A stretch of 64,000 bases of DNA from Hartmannibacter diazotrophicus (GCF_900231165.1 NZ_LT960614.1:1486550-1550549); one strand, 5' to 3'. Counted from the stretch's first letter, positions 1 to 11,068 are shown. Numbers and translations: made by a program. Notes: generated by a model from the letters alone, not told the origin.

Positions 1-62
1 ATGCCTTTGCCATGCTGATCGGCGTTGCTGCGCTGATCACATGGGCCATGTTCTACGCCTGA
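1..62 (+). CDS. nuoL: NADH-quinone oxidoreductase subunit L, 3' end only
   Basis: Only the last 19 residues and the stop codon (60-62) of a plus-strand gene are in the window. They form a hydrophobic helix ending in WAMFYA. The gene lies 16 bases before nuoM, which is where nuoL sits in complex I operons, and the hydrophobic tail suits the last membrane helix of this antiporter-like subunit. Identity rests mainly on position, because the diagnostic part of the protein is upstream of base 1. Confidence 0.75.
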   Translation, partial: AFAMLIGVAALITWAMFYA

Positions 63-78
63 GGAGCCCAGACGACCT

Positions 79-1590
79 ATGAGTGAAATGCCGCTCCTCT
101 CCATTGTCACCTTCCTGCCGCTGGCGGGCGTGTTCCTGATCCTGTGGAACCGCGCCAACGACGAAGTGGCGATTCGCAACATCAAGATGGTGGCGCTCAC
201 CACCACCGTCTTCACCTTCCTGGTCTCCCTCTTCGTCTGGGGGCGTTTCGATCCGTCGAACCCCGGCTTCCAGATGGTCGAGGACGCCAGCTGGATGGGC
301 GATTTCATCTCCTATCGCCTCGGCGTCGACGGCATCTCGATGCTCTTCGTGATCCTCACGACCTTCCTGATGCCCTTCTGCATCCTGGCGAGCTGGCTGT
401 CGGTCCAGACCCGGGTGAAGGAATACATGATCGCCTTCCTGGTGCTCGAAACGCTGATGATCGGCGTCTTCTGCGCGCTGGATTCGGTGCTCTTCTACGT
501 CTTCTTCGAGGCCGGCCTCATCCCGATGTACATCATCATCGGCGTCTGGGGCGGCAAGCGGCGCATCTACGCGTCCTACAAGTTCTTCCTCTACACGCTG
601 CTCGGATCGGTGCTGATGCTGATCGCGATCATGGCGATGTATTGGGACGCCGGCACGACGGACATCACCAAGCTCCTGCAGCACTCCTTCCCGCCGGCGA
701 TGCAGCCATGGCTCTGGCTGGCCTTCTTCGCCTCCTTCGCGGTGAAGATGCCGATGTGGCCGGTGCATACCTGGCTGCCCGACGCCCACGTCGAGGCGCC
801 GACCGCCGGTTCGGTGATCCTGGCCGCGATCCTCCTGAAGATGGGCGGCTACGGCTTCCTGCGCTTCTCGGTGCCGATGTTCCCGCTGGCGTCCGCCGAT
901 TTCGCGCCCTTCGTCTTCACGCTCTCCATCGTCGCCATCATCTACACCTCGCTGGTCGCGATGATGCAGGAGGACATCAAGAAGCTGATCGCCTATTCGT
1001 CCGTCGCCCACATGGGCTACGTGACCATGGGCATCTTCACGATGAACGTGCAGGGCATTCAGGGCGCTCTGTTCCAGATGATCTCGCACGGCCTCGTCTC
1101 GGGCGCGCTCTTCCTCTGTGTCGGCGTCATCTACGACCGCATGCACACCCGCGAGATCGCGGCCTACGGTGGCCTTGTCAAGAAGATGCCGGCCTATGCC
1201 TTCGCCTTCATGGTGTTCACGATGGCGAATGTCGGCCTGCCGGGTACCAGCGGTTTCGTCGGCGAGTTCCTGACGCTGATGGGCGCCTATCAGGCCAACA
1301 CCTGGGTGGCCTTCTTCGCCGCCACCGGCGTCATCCTGTCGGCTGCCTATGCGCTCTGGCTCTATCGCCGGGTGGTCTTCGGGGCGCTTGAAAAGGACAG
1401 CCTGAAGTCGATGCTGGATCTGTCGGTGCGCGAGAAGGTGATCCTCGCGCCGTTGATCATCCTGACCGTCTTCTACGGCGTCTATCCGGCACCGATCCTG
1501 AACGCGACGGCCTCCTCGGTCGATCTCCTGGTCAAGAATTATCAGGCGGCGATCGACATGGCCTCGCAGACGGCGATGCTGGCGAAGTGA
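79..1590 (+). CDS. nuoM: NADH-quinone oxidoreductase subunit M
   Basis: Proton-pumping, antiporter-like membrane subunit of respiratory complex I in the inner membrane. The 503 residues are nearly all membrane helices, the usual length for NuoM. The key charged residues are present: Glu144 in [11 protein letters not shown], Lys223 in [12 protein letters not shown], followed by the conserved [14 protein letters not shown] stretch, and Lys254. The ATG at 79 follows a GAGGAG ribosome-binding site. It lies between nuoL and nuoN on the same strand and is surely co-transcribed with them. A long open frame on the opposite strand is a composition shadow. Confidence 0.98.
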   Translation: MSEMPLLSIVTFLPLAGVFLILWNRANDEVAIRNIKMVALTTTVFTFLVSLFVWGRFDPSNPGFQMVEDASWMGDFISYRLGVDGISMLFVILTTFLMPFCILASWLSVQTRVKEYMIAFLVLETLMIGVFCALDSVLFYVFFEAGLIPMYIIIGVWGGKRRIYASYKFFLYTLLGSVLMLIAIMAMYWDAGTTDITKLLQHSFPPAMQPWLWLAFFASFAVKMPMWPVHTWLPDAHVEAPTAGSVILAAILLKMGGYGFLRFSVPMFPLASADFAPFVFTLSIVAIIYTSLVAMMQEDIKKLIAYSSVAHMGYVTMGIFTMNVQGIQGALFQMISHGLVSGALFLCVGVIYDRMHTREIAAYGGLVKKMPAYAFAFMVFTMANVGLPGTSGFVGEFLTLMGAYQANTWVAFFAATGVILSAAYALWLYRRVVFGALEKDSLKSMLDLSVREKVILAPLIILTVFYGVYPAPILNATASSVDLLVKNYQAAIDMASQTAMLAK

Positions 1591-1733
1591 TCCGGGGGCA
1601 GGGGTGCGTTCACCGCGCGCCCAGCCCGTGAAACGAATGCAATTGGCCGCCGTGCTTCGCCGCGGTGCCACCAAGACTTAAAGTCCGGCCCGGGACTGCC
1701 GATGGCGGTTGAGGGCACAAGGGGAAGTTCAAG

Positions 1734-3164
1734 ATGATGGCTCTTCCGGATATGGTCCCGGCTCTGCCCGAAATCCTTATGGGTGCCGGTGCGCTGTTCC
1801 TTCTGATGCTGGGGGTCTTCCGTGGCGAGGGATCGACCACGGTCGTCACCGGAATCGCGGTCGCGCTTTTCATCTGTGCGCTTGGCATCATCGTCTTCAA
1901 GCCGGTCGACGGCATGACCTTCGACGGTGCCTTCGTCAGCGACGGGTTCAGCCGCTTCCTAAAGATCCTCATCCTGATCGGCTCCGGCGTTGCCCTTGCA
2001 ATGACGGTCGGCTTCGCCAAGGCGGAGAAATTCGAGCGCTTCGAGTATCCGGTGCTCGTCGTCCTGGCGACGCTCGGCATGATGATGATGGTCTCGGCGA
2101 GCGACCTGATCGCCGTCTATCTCGGCCTTGAGCTGCAGTCGCTGGCGCTTTACGTGGTCGCCGCCATCAACCGCGATCAGCTTCGCTCGACGGAAGCCGG
2201 CCTCAAGTATTTCGTCCTTGGCGCGCTGTCCTCGGGCATGCTGCTTTACGGCGCCTCGCTGATCTACGGCTTCACCGGCCACACCGGCTTTGCCGAGATC
2301 GCGGCCTCGCTCGAGGCCGAGGGCGCCTCGGTCGGCTTCGTCTTCGGCCTCGTCTTCCTGCTGGCCGGTTTCGCCTTCAAGATCTCGGCGGTGCCCTTCC
2401 ACATGTGGACGCCGGACGTCTATGAGGGCGCGCCGACCCCGGTCACCGCCTTCTTTGCCGCCGCGCCGAAGATCGCCGCCATGGGCGTACTCACCCGCGT
2501 CGTCGTCGAAGCCATGCATCCGGCTCTCTCCGACTGGCAGCAGATCATCGCCTTCGTTGCGCTGGCATCGATGATCCTTGGCGCCTTCGCCGCCATCGGC
2601 CAGACTAACATCAAGCGCCTGATGGCCTATTCCTCGATCGGCCACATGGGCTATGCGCTGGTCGGCCTTGCCGCTGGCACGGAGGCCGGTGTTCAGGGCG
2701 TCCTCATCTATCTCGTCATCTATCTGGCGATGACCGTCGGCGTCTTTGCCTGCATTCTGGCGATGCGCCGCGAGGACGGCATGGTGGAGGACATCTACAG
2801 CCTCGCCGGCCTGTCGCGCACCAACCCCATCATGGGCACGCTGCTGGCGCTCCTCATGTTCTCGCTCGCCGGCATTCCTCCGCTCGGCGGCTTCTTCGCC
2901 AAGTATTTCGTCTTCGCCGCCGCCGTTGACGCCAAGCTCTACTGGCTTGCCGTCGTCGGTATCGTGGCGAGTGTCGTCGGCGCCTATTACTACCTGCGCA
3001 TCGTCAAGCTGATCTATTTCGATGAGCCGGTCGGCGCCTTCAAGACGATGCCCGGCGAACTTAGGCTAATGCTGGGCGCGTCATCCGTCTTCGTCGTGCT
3101 CTATGTTCTTTTTGCCGGTCCCGTGACGTCGGCCGCGGCGTCCGCTGCCAAGACGCTCTTCTGA
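1734..3164 (+). CDS. nuoN: NADH-quinone oxidoreductase subunit N
   Basis: Third antiporter-like subunit of complex I, 476 residues with about 14 membrane helices. Conserved residues include Glu133 in [10 protein letters not shown] and Lys216 in [18 protein letters not shown], the ion-channel pair of this subunit family. The gene is the last nuo gene, 143 bases after nuoM, and birA begins 4 bases after its stop. Two ATG codons stand in tandem (1734 and 1737); the AAGGGGAAG ribosome-binding site suits either, so the first Met may not be used. Confidence 0.97.
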   Translation: MMALPDMVPALPEILMGAGALFLLMLGVFRGEGSTTVVTGIAVALFICALGIIVFKPVDGMTFDGAFVSDGFSRFLKILILIGSGVALAMTVGFAKAEKFERFEYPVLVVLATLGMMMMVSASDLIAVYLGLELQSLALYVVAAINRDQLRSTEAGLKYFVLGALSSGMLLYGASLIYGFTGHTGFAEIAASLEAEGASVGFVFGLVFLLAGFAFKISAVPFHMWTPDVYEGAPTPVTAFFAAAPKIAAMGVLTRVVVEAMHPALSDWQQIIAFVALASMILGAFAAIGQTNIKRLMAYSSIGHMGYALVGLAAGTEAGVQGVLIYLVIYLAMTVGVFACILAMRREDGMVEDIYSLAGLSRTNPIMGTLLALLMFSLAGIPPLGGFFAKYFVFAAAVDAKLYWLAVVGIVASVVGAYYYLRIVKLIYFDEPVGAFKTMPGELRLMLGASSVFVVLYVLFAGPVTSAAASAAKTLF

Positions 3165-3168
3165 TCGC

Positions 3169-3948
3169 ATGCAGCCAGACATTCCGGCATTGCCGGACGG
3201 CTTTCGCTCCCTCTTCTTCGAGACGGTCACGTCGACCAACGAACTGGCGAAGGAGGGCGCGAGAGCCGGGGAGCCGACCGGCCTCTGGGTGAGGGCAGGG
3301 CGGCAGGAGAGCGGGCGAGGCCGCCAGGGGCGCCAGTGGGTGTCCCCGCCTGGAAATCTTTACGCCTCGCTTCTGCTTGTCGAACCGGCGCTGCCCGGGA
3401 CCATCGGCCAGTTGCCTCTGGTCGTCGCCTTGGCCGTGCATGATGCGGTGAGCGCGATCCTTCCGCCGATGTTGCGGCCGGCCCTCGAAATCAAGTGGCC
3501 GAACGACCTCCTCCACGACGGCGCGAAGCTCTGCGGCATCCTCATCGAGGGTGAGAAGGTCGCCGCCGGCCAGGCCATCGTCATCGGCATCGGGCTCAAC
3601 CTTCGCCATCATCCCCAGACGGCCGGTTATCCGGCAACCGATCTTGCCGCACTTGGCTGCCCGGTCACGCCGGAGGAGATGTTCGCGCATCTTGCCCGTG
3701 CGATGGCGCGGCGGCTGGCCGAATGGCGGTCAGGCGGCTTTGCGGCGCTCCGCGAGGCATGGATTTCCCGCGCCCGTGGCTTGGGCCTGCCGATCCGCGT
3801 GCGTATGCCCCGTGCCGAGTTCGAGGGGGTCTTTGAAGCGCTGGACAGCGAGGGGCACCTTCTTCTGCGCCTTGCCGACGGCCGCCTTGAGACCGTCTCC
3901 GCGGGCGATATCTTCTTTGCCACCGGCGGGGCCGGTGTTACAGGCTGA
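3169..3948 (+). CDS. birA: Biotin--[acetyl-CoA-carboxylase] ligase
   Basis: Activates biotin with ATP and attaches it to the biotin carboxyl carrier protein of acetyl-CoA carboxylase and related carboxylases. The 259-residue protein starts straight into the catalytic domain: the biotin/adenylate loop SGRGRQGRQW is at residues 48-57 and KWPNDLL at 109-115. There is no N-terminal helix-turn-helix, so this is the monofunctional enzyme and not the DNA-binding repressor form of E. coli. It follows nuoN by 4 bases and is probably translated from the same message. This nuoN-birA-rnj order is common in Hyphomicrobiales. Confidence 0.95.
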   Translation: MQPDIPALPDGFRSLFFETVTSTNELAKEGARAGEPTGLWVRAGRQESGRGRQGRQWVSPPGNLYASLLLVEPALPGTIGQLPLVVALAVHDAVSAILPPMLRPALEIKWPNDLLHDGAKLCGILIEGEKVAAGQAIVIGIGLNLRHHPQTAGYPATDLAALGCPVTPEEMFAHLARAMARRLAEWRSGGFAALREAWISRARGLGLPIRVRMPRAEFEGVFEALDSEGHLLLRLADGRLETVSAGDIFFATGGAGVTG

Positions 3949-4013
3949 CAGGAAGACGGAATCGAACGCGCTTGGCCGCACAAAGAGTGCGCGGCGCGGA
4001 ATTGGAGTTTTGC

Positions 4014-5684
4014 ATGAGTGAGCCGAAGGACGATCTGGTGTTCCTGCCGCTGGGCGGCGTGGGCGAGATCGGCATGAACCTCGGCCTCTACGGCATGGGG
4101 CCGGCCCATCGGCGCAAGTGGCTGATGGTGGACTGCGGCGTCAGTTTCGCCGGGCCGGACCTGCCGGGTATCGATCTGATCACGCCGGATATCGCCTTCA
4201 TCGAGCAGCGCCGCGAGGATCTGGTCGGGATCGTCATCACGCATGCCCACGAGGATCACTTCGGCGCCCTCTACGATCTCTGGCCAAGGCTCGGCGTGCC
4301 CGTCTACATGACGCCCTTTGCCGCCGCCCTGCATGACGCCAAGCGGGCGATGGAGCGCAACGCACCGAAGATCGAGACCCAGGTCGTCCAGCAAGGGCAG
4401 CACTTTTCGGTAGGCCCGTTCGATCTGGAATTCGTGCCGGTATCCCATTCGCTGCCCGAGCCCAATTCGCTGGTGCTCAGGACGCCCTTCGGCACCGTGC
4501 TGCACACCGGCGACTGGAAGATCGACATGCATCCGGTCGTCGGCAAGCCCATCGACCTGCCGCGCTTCGAGGAGATCGGCGCCGAGGGCGTGCTCGCCAT
4601 GGTCTGCGATTCCACCAATGCGCCGCGCGAAGGCACGAGCCCGTCCGAAGGCGATGTGGCCGAGGGCATCGCCGACGTGGTCGCCAAGGCCAAGGGCAGG
4701 GTGGCGGTCACCATCTTCGCCTCCAATGTTGCGCGCATCCGCTCCGTCGCCGAGGCAGCCAGGGCCGCGGATCGGGAAGTCATCATCGTCGGCCGGGCCA
4801 TCCGTCGCGCCGTCGACGTGGCCTCCGAACTCGGCTATCTCGACGACCTGCCACCCTTCCGTGACGAGGAGGCCTATGGCTACCTTCCGCCGGACAAGGT
4901 CGTCGCCCTCGTCACCGGCAGCCAGGGCGAGTCGCGCGCGGCGCTTGCCAAGCTCGCCTTCGACGAGCACCGCAACGTCACCCTGTCGCGCGGTGACACT
5001 GTCGTCTTTTCCTCGCGCACCATTCCCGGCAACGAGAAGGCCGTCGGCGCCATCAAGAACGCGCTGGTCGATCGCGGCGTGAAGCTGGTGACGGACGCCG
5101 ACGCGCTGGTGCACACCTCCGGTCATCCGCGCGCCGACGAGATTCGCCGGCTCTACGGCATCGTGAAGCCGAAGACGGCGGTGCCGGTCCATGGCGAATC
5201 CGTGCATCTGGCCGCCCATGCGGATATCGCACGCAAATGCGGAGTGCCGAAGGTGGTCACGGCCCGCAACGGCAAGGTCTTGCGGCTTGCACCGGGCGAA
5301 CCGGAGATCATCGACACGGTGCCATCGGGCATCCTCGTCAAGGATGGCTATCTGCTGAAGTCGCCGGAGGTCTCCGGCGTGCAGGAGCGGCGCCGGGTCA
5401 GCTTCGCAGGAGCCATGTCCATCGTCGTTCTTTTGGACGAGACGAGCGAAATCGCCGGTGAGCCCATCGTCACGCTCTTCGGTCTGCCGGAGTCCGATGC
5501 CGGTGGCGAGCTCTTCCAGGAACTCATTGAAAACGCAGTGGAAGGCGCCGTCGTCTCGATCCCGCGCCTGCGTCGGCGCGACGAATCCCTCGTGGCCGAG
5601 GCGGTTCGCCGGGCCGCGCGCGCCAAGGTGAACGAGCGGTGGGGCAAGAAGCCGCTTTGCGACGTCGTCGTCGCGCGGGTATGA
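4014..5684 (+). CDS. rnj: Ribonuclease J
   Basis: Metallo-beta-lactamase/beta-CASP ribonuclease, 556 residues, with 5'-3' exonuclease and endonuclease activity; it processes and degrades mRNA and matures rRNA ends in alphaproteobacteria. The zinc motif THAHEDH is at residues 76-82, and a second histidine motif HTGDWKID follows. The frame is open upstream to a TTG at 3972, but the ATG at 4014 is preferred: GGAG precedes it and the protein then begins MSEPKDDLVFLPLGG, directly before the fold. It lies 65 bases after birA on the same strand. Confidence 0.95.
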   Translation: MSEPKDDLVFLPLGGVGEIGMNLGLYGMGPAHRRKWLMVDCGVSFAGPDLPGIDLITPDIAFIEQRREDLVGIVITHAHEDHFGALYDLWPRLGVPVYMTPFAAALHDAKRAMERNAPKIETQVVQQGQHFSVGPFDLEFVPVSHSLPEPNSLVLRTPFGTVLHTGDWKIDMHPVVGKPIDLPRFEEIGAEGVLAMVCDSTNAPREGTSPSEGDVAEGIADVVAKAKGRVAVTIFASNVARIRSVAEAARAADREVIIVGRAIRRAVDVASELGYLDDLPPFRDEEAYGYLPPDKVVALVTGSQGESRAALAKLAFDEHRNVTLSRGDTVVFSSRTIPGNEKAVGAIKNALVDRGVKLVTDADALVHTSGHPRADEIRRLYGIVKPKTAVPVHGESVHLAAHADIARKCGVPKVVTARNGKVLRLAPGEPEIIDTVPSGILVKDGYLLKSPEVSGVQERRRVSFAGAMSIVVLLDETSEIAGEPIVTLFGLPESDAGGELFQELIENAVEGAVVSIPRLRRRDESLVAEAVRRAARAKVNERWGKKPLCDVVVARV

Positions 5685-5696
5685 GAGGCTCCAGCC

Positions 5697-5822
5697 TAGA
5701 GCAAATTCAGGAAAAGCATGCCCTCGCGAAGGCGGGGGTGGGAACCGGTTTTCCGTCCGGATTTGCGTGAAAACAAAGACATAGAGCATTTCCGTGACTC
5801 CGTTTTGAACGGAAATGCTCTA
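5697..5822 (+). repeat. Palindromic intergenic repeat element
   Basis: The element fills the gap between rnj and mce. It is bounded by TAGAGCA (5697-5703) and TGCTCTA (5816-5822), and its right end is a perfect 14-bp inverted repeat, TAGAGCATTTCCGT (5782-5795) with its complement at 5809-5822 around a 13-base loop. A GC-rich middle includes a palindromic AACCGGTT. From general knowledge this resembles the dispersed palindromic elements between genes in many Hyphomicrobiales; I saw no second copy in this window. The hairpin may also stop or stabilise the rnj transcript. There is no T run. Confidence 0.7.
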
Positions 5823-5842
5823 GTCCCGCGAAGGAGCCCTCG

Positions 5843-6247
5843 ATGATCGGACGCCTCAACCATGTCGCCATCGCCGTGCCGGATCTGGCCGCAGCCACGG
5901 CTCTTTATCGCGACACGCTCGGCGCCACAGTGACCGACCCGACGCCGCAGCCGGAACACGGTGTCACGGTAGTCTTCATTGAATTGCCCAACACCAAGAT
6001 CGAGCTTCTGGAGCCGCTTGGCGAAAATTCGCCGATTGCCGCCTTCCTGGAGCGCAGCCCCGCCGGCGGCATCCACCACGTCTGCTATGAGGTCGACGAC
6101 ATCATGGCGGCCCGCGACAGGCTGAAGGACAGCGGCGCGCGCGTGCTCGGCTCCGGCGAACCGCGCATCGGCGCGCACGGCAAGCCGGTGCTTTTCCTGC
6201 ATCCAAAGGATTTCAACGGAACGCTGGTGGAGCTGGAACAGGCCTGA
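5843..6247 (+). CDS. mce: Methylmalonyl-CoA epimerase
   Basis: Interconverts (2R)- and (2S)-methylmalonyl-CoA in the propionyl-CoA to succinyl-CoA route. The protein has 134 residues, the family length, and is a two-module VOC fold. Likely metal ligands are His7 (in LNHVAIAVPD), one of His78/His79 (GIHHVCYEVDD) and Glu130 (GTLVELE). The ATG at 5843 follows GAAGGAG. Its place after rnj is the usual one in related genomes, where it is normally followed by the DUF1467 gene and proS; here four other genes intervene. Confidence 0.93.
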   Translation: MIGRLNHVAIAVPDLAAATALYRDTLGATVTDPTPQPEHGVTVVFIELPNTKIELLEPLGENSPIAAFLERSPAGGIHHVCYEVDDIMAARDRLKDSGARVLGSGEPRIGAHGKPVLFLHPKDFNGTLVELEQA

Positions 6248-6265
6248 GGGAGAACACCTCCCTCA
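6245..6265. terminator. Hairpin between convergent mce and aldo/keto reductase genes
   Basis: A perfect 8-bp inverted repeat (TGAGGGAG at 6245-6252, complement at 6258-6265) with a 5-base loop starts at the mce stop codon and sits in the 31-base gap between two convergent genes. It has no clear T run, so a bidirectional terminator is inferred from position and symmetry. Confidence 0.5.
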
Positions 6266-6278
6266 AGCCTGTTGGACC

Positions 6279-7274
<996 letters not shown>

Positions 7275-7418
7275 TGACGGATCTCCGTTGTTGCGGTGGC
7301 GACCGCGCCGCACCGGCGAACGGGTGTCGCAGTCAGGGGAACTGTCAGGATCATGCTCCGATGAGATTGCTGTGATAAGCTGCTTAAAAATCGTCAGTCT
7401 GTTGAGTCAAATTCAGTA

Positions 7419-8315
7419 ATGAACCGTACGGACCTGCCTGCGCTCGCCCTCTTTGCCGAGGTGGCGCGCACCCGAAGCTTCCGCCTTGCGGCCCGCAATG
7501 TGCGCCTGTCACCTTCGGCCGTCAGTCACGGCATTGCCGCGCTGGAGGAGCGGATCGGTGTTCGTCTGCTCACCCGGACCACCCGCAGCGTCGGTCTCAC
7601 CGAAGCCGGCGAGCGGCTTCTTCACAGCATCGATCCCGCGCTGACCCGCATCGACGAGGCGGTGAACTCGCTCGCCGAAGACCGGGAACGGCCGGCGGGC
7701 CGCCTGCGCATCACGGCACCGAGAATGGCGGGAATCAAGGTCATCGTTCCCCACGCGGCGGCCTTTGCCGAACGATATCCCGAGGTCATGCTGGACGTCG
7801 ATGTCAGCGACCGCTTCGTCGATCTTGCCGGCGAGGAGTTCGATGCGGGCATCCGCCTGGAAGAGCGCGTCGGCCTCGACATGGTCGCCGTGCGGCTTTC
7901 CGGACCCATGCGGCAAAGGGTTGTCGCGACACCGGACTATCTCGATCGCATGGGGCGGCCCGAAACGCCGCAGGATCTCGCGCGTCACCGCTGCGTCATG
8001 CGGCGCTTTTCAGGCGGGACTCTCTACGACTGGGAATTCGAGAAGGATGGGCGCGCCCATGTCGCGCATCTTGAACCGGCCATGGCGCTGACGGAGACCG
8101 GGCTGGTGGCCGACGTCGCCCGTCTCGGCGGCGGCCTTGCCTATGTCTTCGAGGATCTCGTTCGCGACGATCTTGCCTCGGGACGCCTCGAAAGCGTGCT
8201 TGACGACTGGAGCCCCAGCTTCCCCGGCTTCTTCCTCTATTACTCCGGCCGCCGTCTCATGCGCCCGGCGCTGCGCGCCTACATCGACTTCATGGTCGAA
8301 CGCTGCCGACATTGA
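7419..8315 (+). CDS. LysR-family transcriptional regulator
   Basis: 298 residues with the LysR layout: an N-terminal winged helix-turn-helix (about residues 5-64, FRLAARNVRLSPSAVSHGIA as recognition region) and a C-terminal periplasmic-binding-like effector domain from about residue 90. It belongs by look to the LysR group often found next to oxidoreductase genes. It is divergent from the aldo/keto reductase gene; the 144-base gap (7275-7418) is AT-richer than its surroundings and should hold both promoters and the regulator site. Effector and target are inferred from position only. Confidence 0.93.
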   Translation: MNRTDLPALALFAEVARTRSFRLAARNVRLSPSAVSHGIAALEERIGVRLLTRTTRSVGLTEAGERLLHSIDPALTRIDEAVNSLAEDRERPAGRLRITAPRMAGIKVIVPHAAAFAERYPEVMLDVDVSDRFVDLAGEEFDAGIRLEERVGLDMVAVRLSGPMRQRVVATPDYLDRMGRPETPQDLARHRCVMRRFSGGTLYDWEFEKDGRAHVAHLEPAMALTETGLVADVARLGGGLAYVFEDLVRDDLASGRLESVLDDWSPSFPGFFLYYSGRRLMRPALRAYIDFMVERCRH

Positions 8316-8631
8316 TGCGGGTCTCCCTGCGCTTGGCAGGACCCGCCGGTCGTTCGGGCCCGATGGCGCGCGCCTGCTGATCTCTGCGACCATTGTGCGG
8401 AGCACAACGTGACCTCGACGCATGGTCAACACCTGCTGAACCGATTATAAGGCCTTTCGAAAGCGGGGGAGGGAGGTCCCCCGGAGCGTGCTTGGCCCGG
8501 GTGGCTCCTGCCGCCTGTCGGCGCGGGCGGATACCGCACCCGCGAAGAGATCGCGCTCCAATGGGGATCGGAAGAGCAAGGCCGTCGCACATGATGGCGA
8601 TGCGCTTCCGTGCGTCGGGAAGGTCGAGTGG
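8316..8631 (+). other. Intergenic region upstream of panC
   Basis: No convincing gene. A possible promoter for panC has a -10 like TATAAG at 8446-8451 and a weak -35 TGGTCA at 8423-8428 (17-base spacer). A 7-bp GC hairpin, CGGGGGA at 8464-8470 paired with 8477-8483, lies just downstream in the presumed leader. Longer open frames reach through this stretch into panC but have no ribosome-binding site. Confidence 0.4.
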
Positions 8632-9501
8632 ATGGAACTGGTCAAGCGTGTCGCCGAGTTGCGGGAAGGGCTGGAGGAGGCCCGGCGATCCGGCAAGCGC
8701 ATCGGCCTCGTGCCGACGATGGGCTACCTGCACAAGGGGCATCTGGAACTGGTGCGCCGCGCCCGCGAAGCAGCGGATATCGTGGTCGTCACCATCTTCG
8801 TCAATCCGCTGCAATTCGGCCCGAACGAGGACTTCGAGCGCTATCCGGCCAACCTTGCCCGCGATGCGGCGCTGCTGGAGGAGGCCGGTGTCGACGTTCT
8901 GTTCGCCCCGCCCGTCAGCGAGGTCTATCCGCGTCCGATGCAGACGGTCGTCGACGTGCCCGATCTCGGCCGGCTGCTGGAAGGGGAGGTGCGTCCCGGT
9001 CATTTCGCCGGCGTCTGCACCGTGGTCTCCAAGCTCTTCAATTTCGTCGAGCCGCACGTCGCCTTCTTCGGCGAGAAGGACTATCAGCAGCTCCAGATCC
9101 TGCGGGTGATGGTGGCCGACCTTGCGTTCCCGATCGAGATTGTCGGCGTGCCGACCGTTCGCGAGCCGGATGGCCTCGCCTGCTCCTCGCGCAATGTCTA
9201 TCTCAGTGAAGAGGAGCGGGCGGCAGCCGTCATCGTCCCGCGCGCGCTCGACGAGGCGAGCCGGCTGCTGACCGAAACGAAACTCGCATGGAGTGACGTG
9301 GAAGCGGCGCTGCGCGACTTCATCGCCGCCGAGCCGCTGGCCGAGCCCGAAGTCGTCGCGCTGCGTCATCCCGAGACGTTGACCGAATTGGGAAGCGAGC
9401 GTCCCGGGGCCGTGCTGTTGCTGCTCTATGTCAGGGTTGGGACAACTCGGCTTCTCGACAACCGGGTCATCGACCTTCAGCCTGCAAACGGAGCGGAGTG
9501 A
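8632..9501 (+). CDS. panC: Pantothenate synthetase
   Basis: Joins pantoate and beta-alanine with ATP to give pantothenate, the last step before coenzyme A synthesis. The 289-residue length matches the family. The nucleotide-binding HIGH-type motif is HKGH (34-37) in [13 protein letters not shown], followed by [13 protein letters not shown] and the [10 protein letters not shown] motif. The frame is open upstream to 8488, but the protein homologous to known PanC starts at the ATG at 8632. panB starts 3 bases after its stop, so the two genes form an operon. Confidence 0.96.
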   Translation: MELVKRVAELREGLEEARRSGKRIGLVPTMGYLHKGHLELVRRAREAADIVVVTIFVNPLQFGPNEDFERYPANLARDAALLEEAGVDVLFAPPVSEVYPRPMQTVVDVPDLGRLLEGEVRPGHFAGVCTVVSKLFNFVEPHVAFFGEKDYQQLQILRVMVADLAFPIEIVGVPTVREPDGLACSSRNVYLSEEERAAAVIVPRALDEASRLLTETKLAWSDVEAALRDFIAAEPLAEPEVVALRHPETLTELGSERPGAVLLLLYVRVGTTRLLDNRVIDLQPANGAE

Positions 9502-9504
9502 AAC

Positions 9505-10332
9505 ATGAGTGTTCCGACAATTCAGCGCCGCAAGACGACCGGGCAGATTCGCGCCATGAAGGGCAGCGGCCAGCCTGTCGTCTCACTGACGGCCTATACG
9601 ACGCCCGTTGCCAGGCTCTTCGACCCGCATGTGGATTTCCTGCTCGTCGGCGATTCTGTCGGCATGGTCTTCTACGGCTTCAAGTCGTCGCTGGAAGTGA
9701 CGCTCGACATGATGATCGCGCACGGGGCCGCCGTGATGCGCGGCGTCGAGAAGAGCTGCGTGATCGTCGACATGCCCTTCGGCACCTATCAGGAATCGCC
9801 CGAGCAGGCCTTTCGCAACGCCGCCCGGATGATGGTCGAGACCGGCTGCGACGGCGTGAAGCTGGAGGGCGGCGAGGAAATGGCCGAGACGATCCATTTC
9901 ATGACCCAGCGCGGCATTCCCGTGCTCGGCCACATCGGGCTGACGCCGCAGTCGATCAACGCCTTCGGAAGCTACAGCTCGCGCGGACGCACCGACGCGG
10001 AGGCAAAGGCGATCATGTCCGGCGCCCAGGCGATCGAAGAGGCCGGCGCCTTTGCCTACGTCATTGAAGCCACCCAGGAACCGCTCGCCAAGGCCATCAC
10101 CGAGGCCTCCGGCGTGCCGACGATCGGCATCGGCGCATCGGTGCATTGCGACGGGCAGGTTCTCGTGGCGGACGACATGCTCGGCCTCTTCTCCGACTTC
10201 AAGCCGAAGTTCGTCAAGCACTACGCATCGCTCGCGCCACAGATCGCCTCTGCCGCCGAGACCTATGCGGCCGAAGTGCGGTCGCGGGCATTTCCGGCGG
10301 TTGAGCACACCTACCAGCCGAAGAAATCCTGA
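9505..10332 (+). CDS. panB: 3-methyl-2-oxobutanoate hydroxymethyltransferase
   Basis: Transfers a hydroxymethyl group from methylene-tetrahydrofolate to alpha-ketoisovalerate, making ketopantoate for coenzyme A synthesis. The protein has 275 residues with a complete TIM barrel. The metal and substrate motif [13 protein letters not shown] (residues 46-58) and the IVDMPFGTY stretch are present, as is the KLEGG motif. It is coupled to panC with a 3-base gap. A long hairpin follows, so the operon probably ends here. Confidence 0.97.
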   Translation: MSVPTIQRRKTTGQIRAMKGSGQPVVSLTAYTTPVARLFDPHVDFLLVGDSVGMVFYGFKSSLEVTLDMMIAHGAAVMRGVEKSCVIVDMPFGTYQESPEQAFRNAARMMVETGCDGVKLEGGEEMAETIHFMTQRGIPVLGHIGLTPQSINAFGSYSSRGRTDAEAKAIMSGAQAIEEAGAFAYVIEATQEPLAKAITEASGVPTIGIGASVHCDGQVLVADDMLGLFSDFKPKFVKHYASLAPQIASAAETYAAEVRSRAFPAVEHTYQPKKS

Positions 10333-10372
10333 GAATCGGGCCGCGTCGGTCACGCCATGCGGCCCGAATCTC
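10331..10372 (+). terminator. Long stem-loop after panB
   Basis: The sequence GAGAATCGGGCCGC (10331-10344) pairs with 10359-10372 in a 14-bp stem with one mismatch and a 14-base loop. The stem overlaps the last bases of the panB stop codon. There is no T run, so it could be a factor-dependent terminator or an mRNA-stabilising stem before the DUF1467 gene. Confidence 0.5.
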
Positions 10373-10391
10373 AATCGAACCGGAGCCAGTC

Positions 10392-10661
10392 ATGACCTTT
10401 GCCAGCGGCCTTGCCATCTATTTCGTCATCTGGTGGCTGTCGCTCTTCCTGGTGCTGCCCTTCGGCGTGCGCACCCAGCATGACGCGAACGAGGTCGAGC
10501 CCGGAACAGAACCCGGCGCTCCGGTCAGCGTGGTGATCTGGAAGAAGTTCCTTTGGACGACGGTGGTCGCCGGCGTCATTTTCGGCCTCTACTGGTTCGC
10601 GCTGGAAGCTGGCCTGACGCTCGACAGCATCCCCTTCCTGCGTCCGCCGTCGGACGGATAG
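10392..10661 (+). CDS. DUF1467 family membrane protein
   Basis: Small inner-membrane protein of 89 residues with two predicted helices, one at residues 5-22 and one at about 54-70, joined by a polar loop with the conserved LPFGVRTQHD stretch. This is the look of DUF1467, a family almost confined to alphaproteobacteria and of unknown function. In related genomes it commonly sits between mce and proS; here it is cut off from mce by four genes and from proS by an AT-rich stretch. The start at 10392 is the only suitable Met. Confidence 0.85.
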   Translation: MTFASGLAIYFVIWWLSLFLVLPFGVRTQHDANEVEPGTEPGAPVSVVIWKKFLWTTVVAGVIFGLYWFALEAGLTLDSIPFLRPPSDG

Positions 10662-10984
10662 GACCGGAGCCGCCTTCAGATCACTCCTTGCTCTCGCATT
10701 TGGAGGATGGCAGTCGCGTTCCAGCGAATCCGCCTGGACCCGTTTTCCCCTGGAAGGAGAGGGGGCGCGGCATTCGCAGCCGAATCCCCCTTGGGCTTCG
10801 CGCTCATTGGAGGGGAGAGCCATCCGAAACGGAAACGTCCGGTGCAGAATCGGTCTTTAGGTCCGTATTGGGGGAATCGTTTGTTCGGGCGATGCGTATG
10901 CATGCAGCACAGAATGATGGCTGCAACATTGAATCACGGCTGACCAGCCAATTCATTGGTTACTGAAAAGCAAATCGATTTAAA

Positions 10985-11016
10985 AAATAAAAAAGCAAGG
11001 CCGAAGCCTTGCTTTT
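10985..11016 (-). terminator. Rho-independent terminator with UUCG loop, minus strand
   Basis: Read on the minus strand, an 11-bp perfect stem (10991-11001 with 11006-11016) closed by a TTCG tetraloop is followed by a long T-rich tail (TTTTTTATTTTTT downstream of the stem). On the plus strand the tail is only four T long. It therefore points to a minus-strand transcript coming from coordinates above 11016, where the small frame 11069-11351 lies. Confidence 0.75.
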
Positions 11017-11068
11017 CCAGTTTCGCGTGTCGAACCCATACAAGTAACCCGATAACAATGCCTCCCAT

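Noticed and set aside
3627-5789. Long minus-strand open frame opposite rnj (and similar ones opposite nuoM, bamA, gltX and lpxB)
   Set aside because: They lie fully over genes with clear motifs on the other strand, are rich in Arg, His and Asp as GC-rich shadows are, and show no family motif.
11020-11045. GGGTTCGA on the minus strand, reminiscent of a tRNA T-loop
   Set aside because: No acceptor stem, anticodon arm or CCA end could be built around it.
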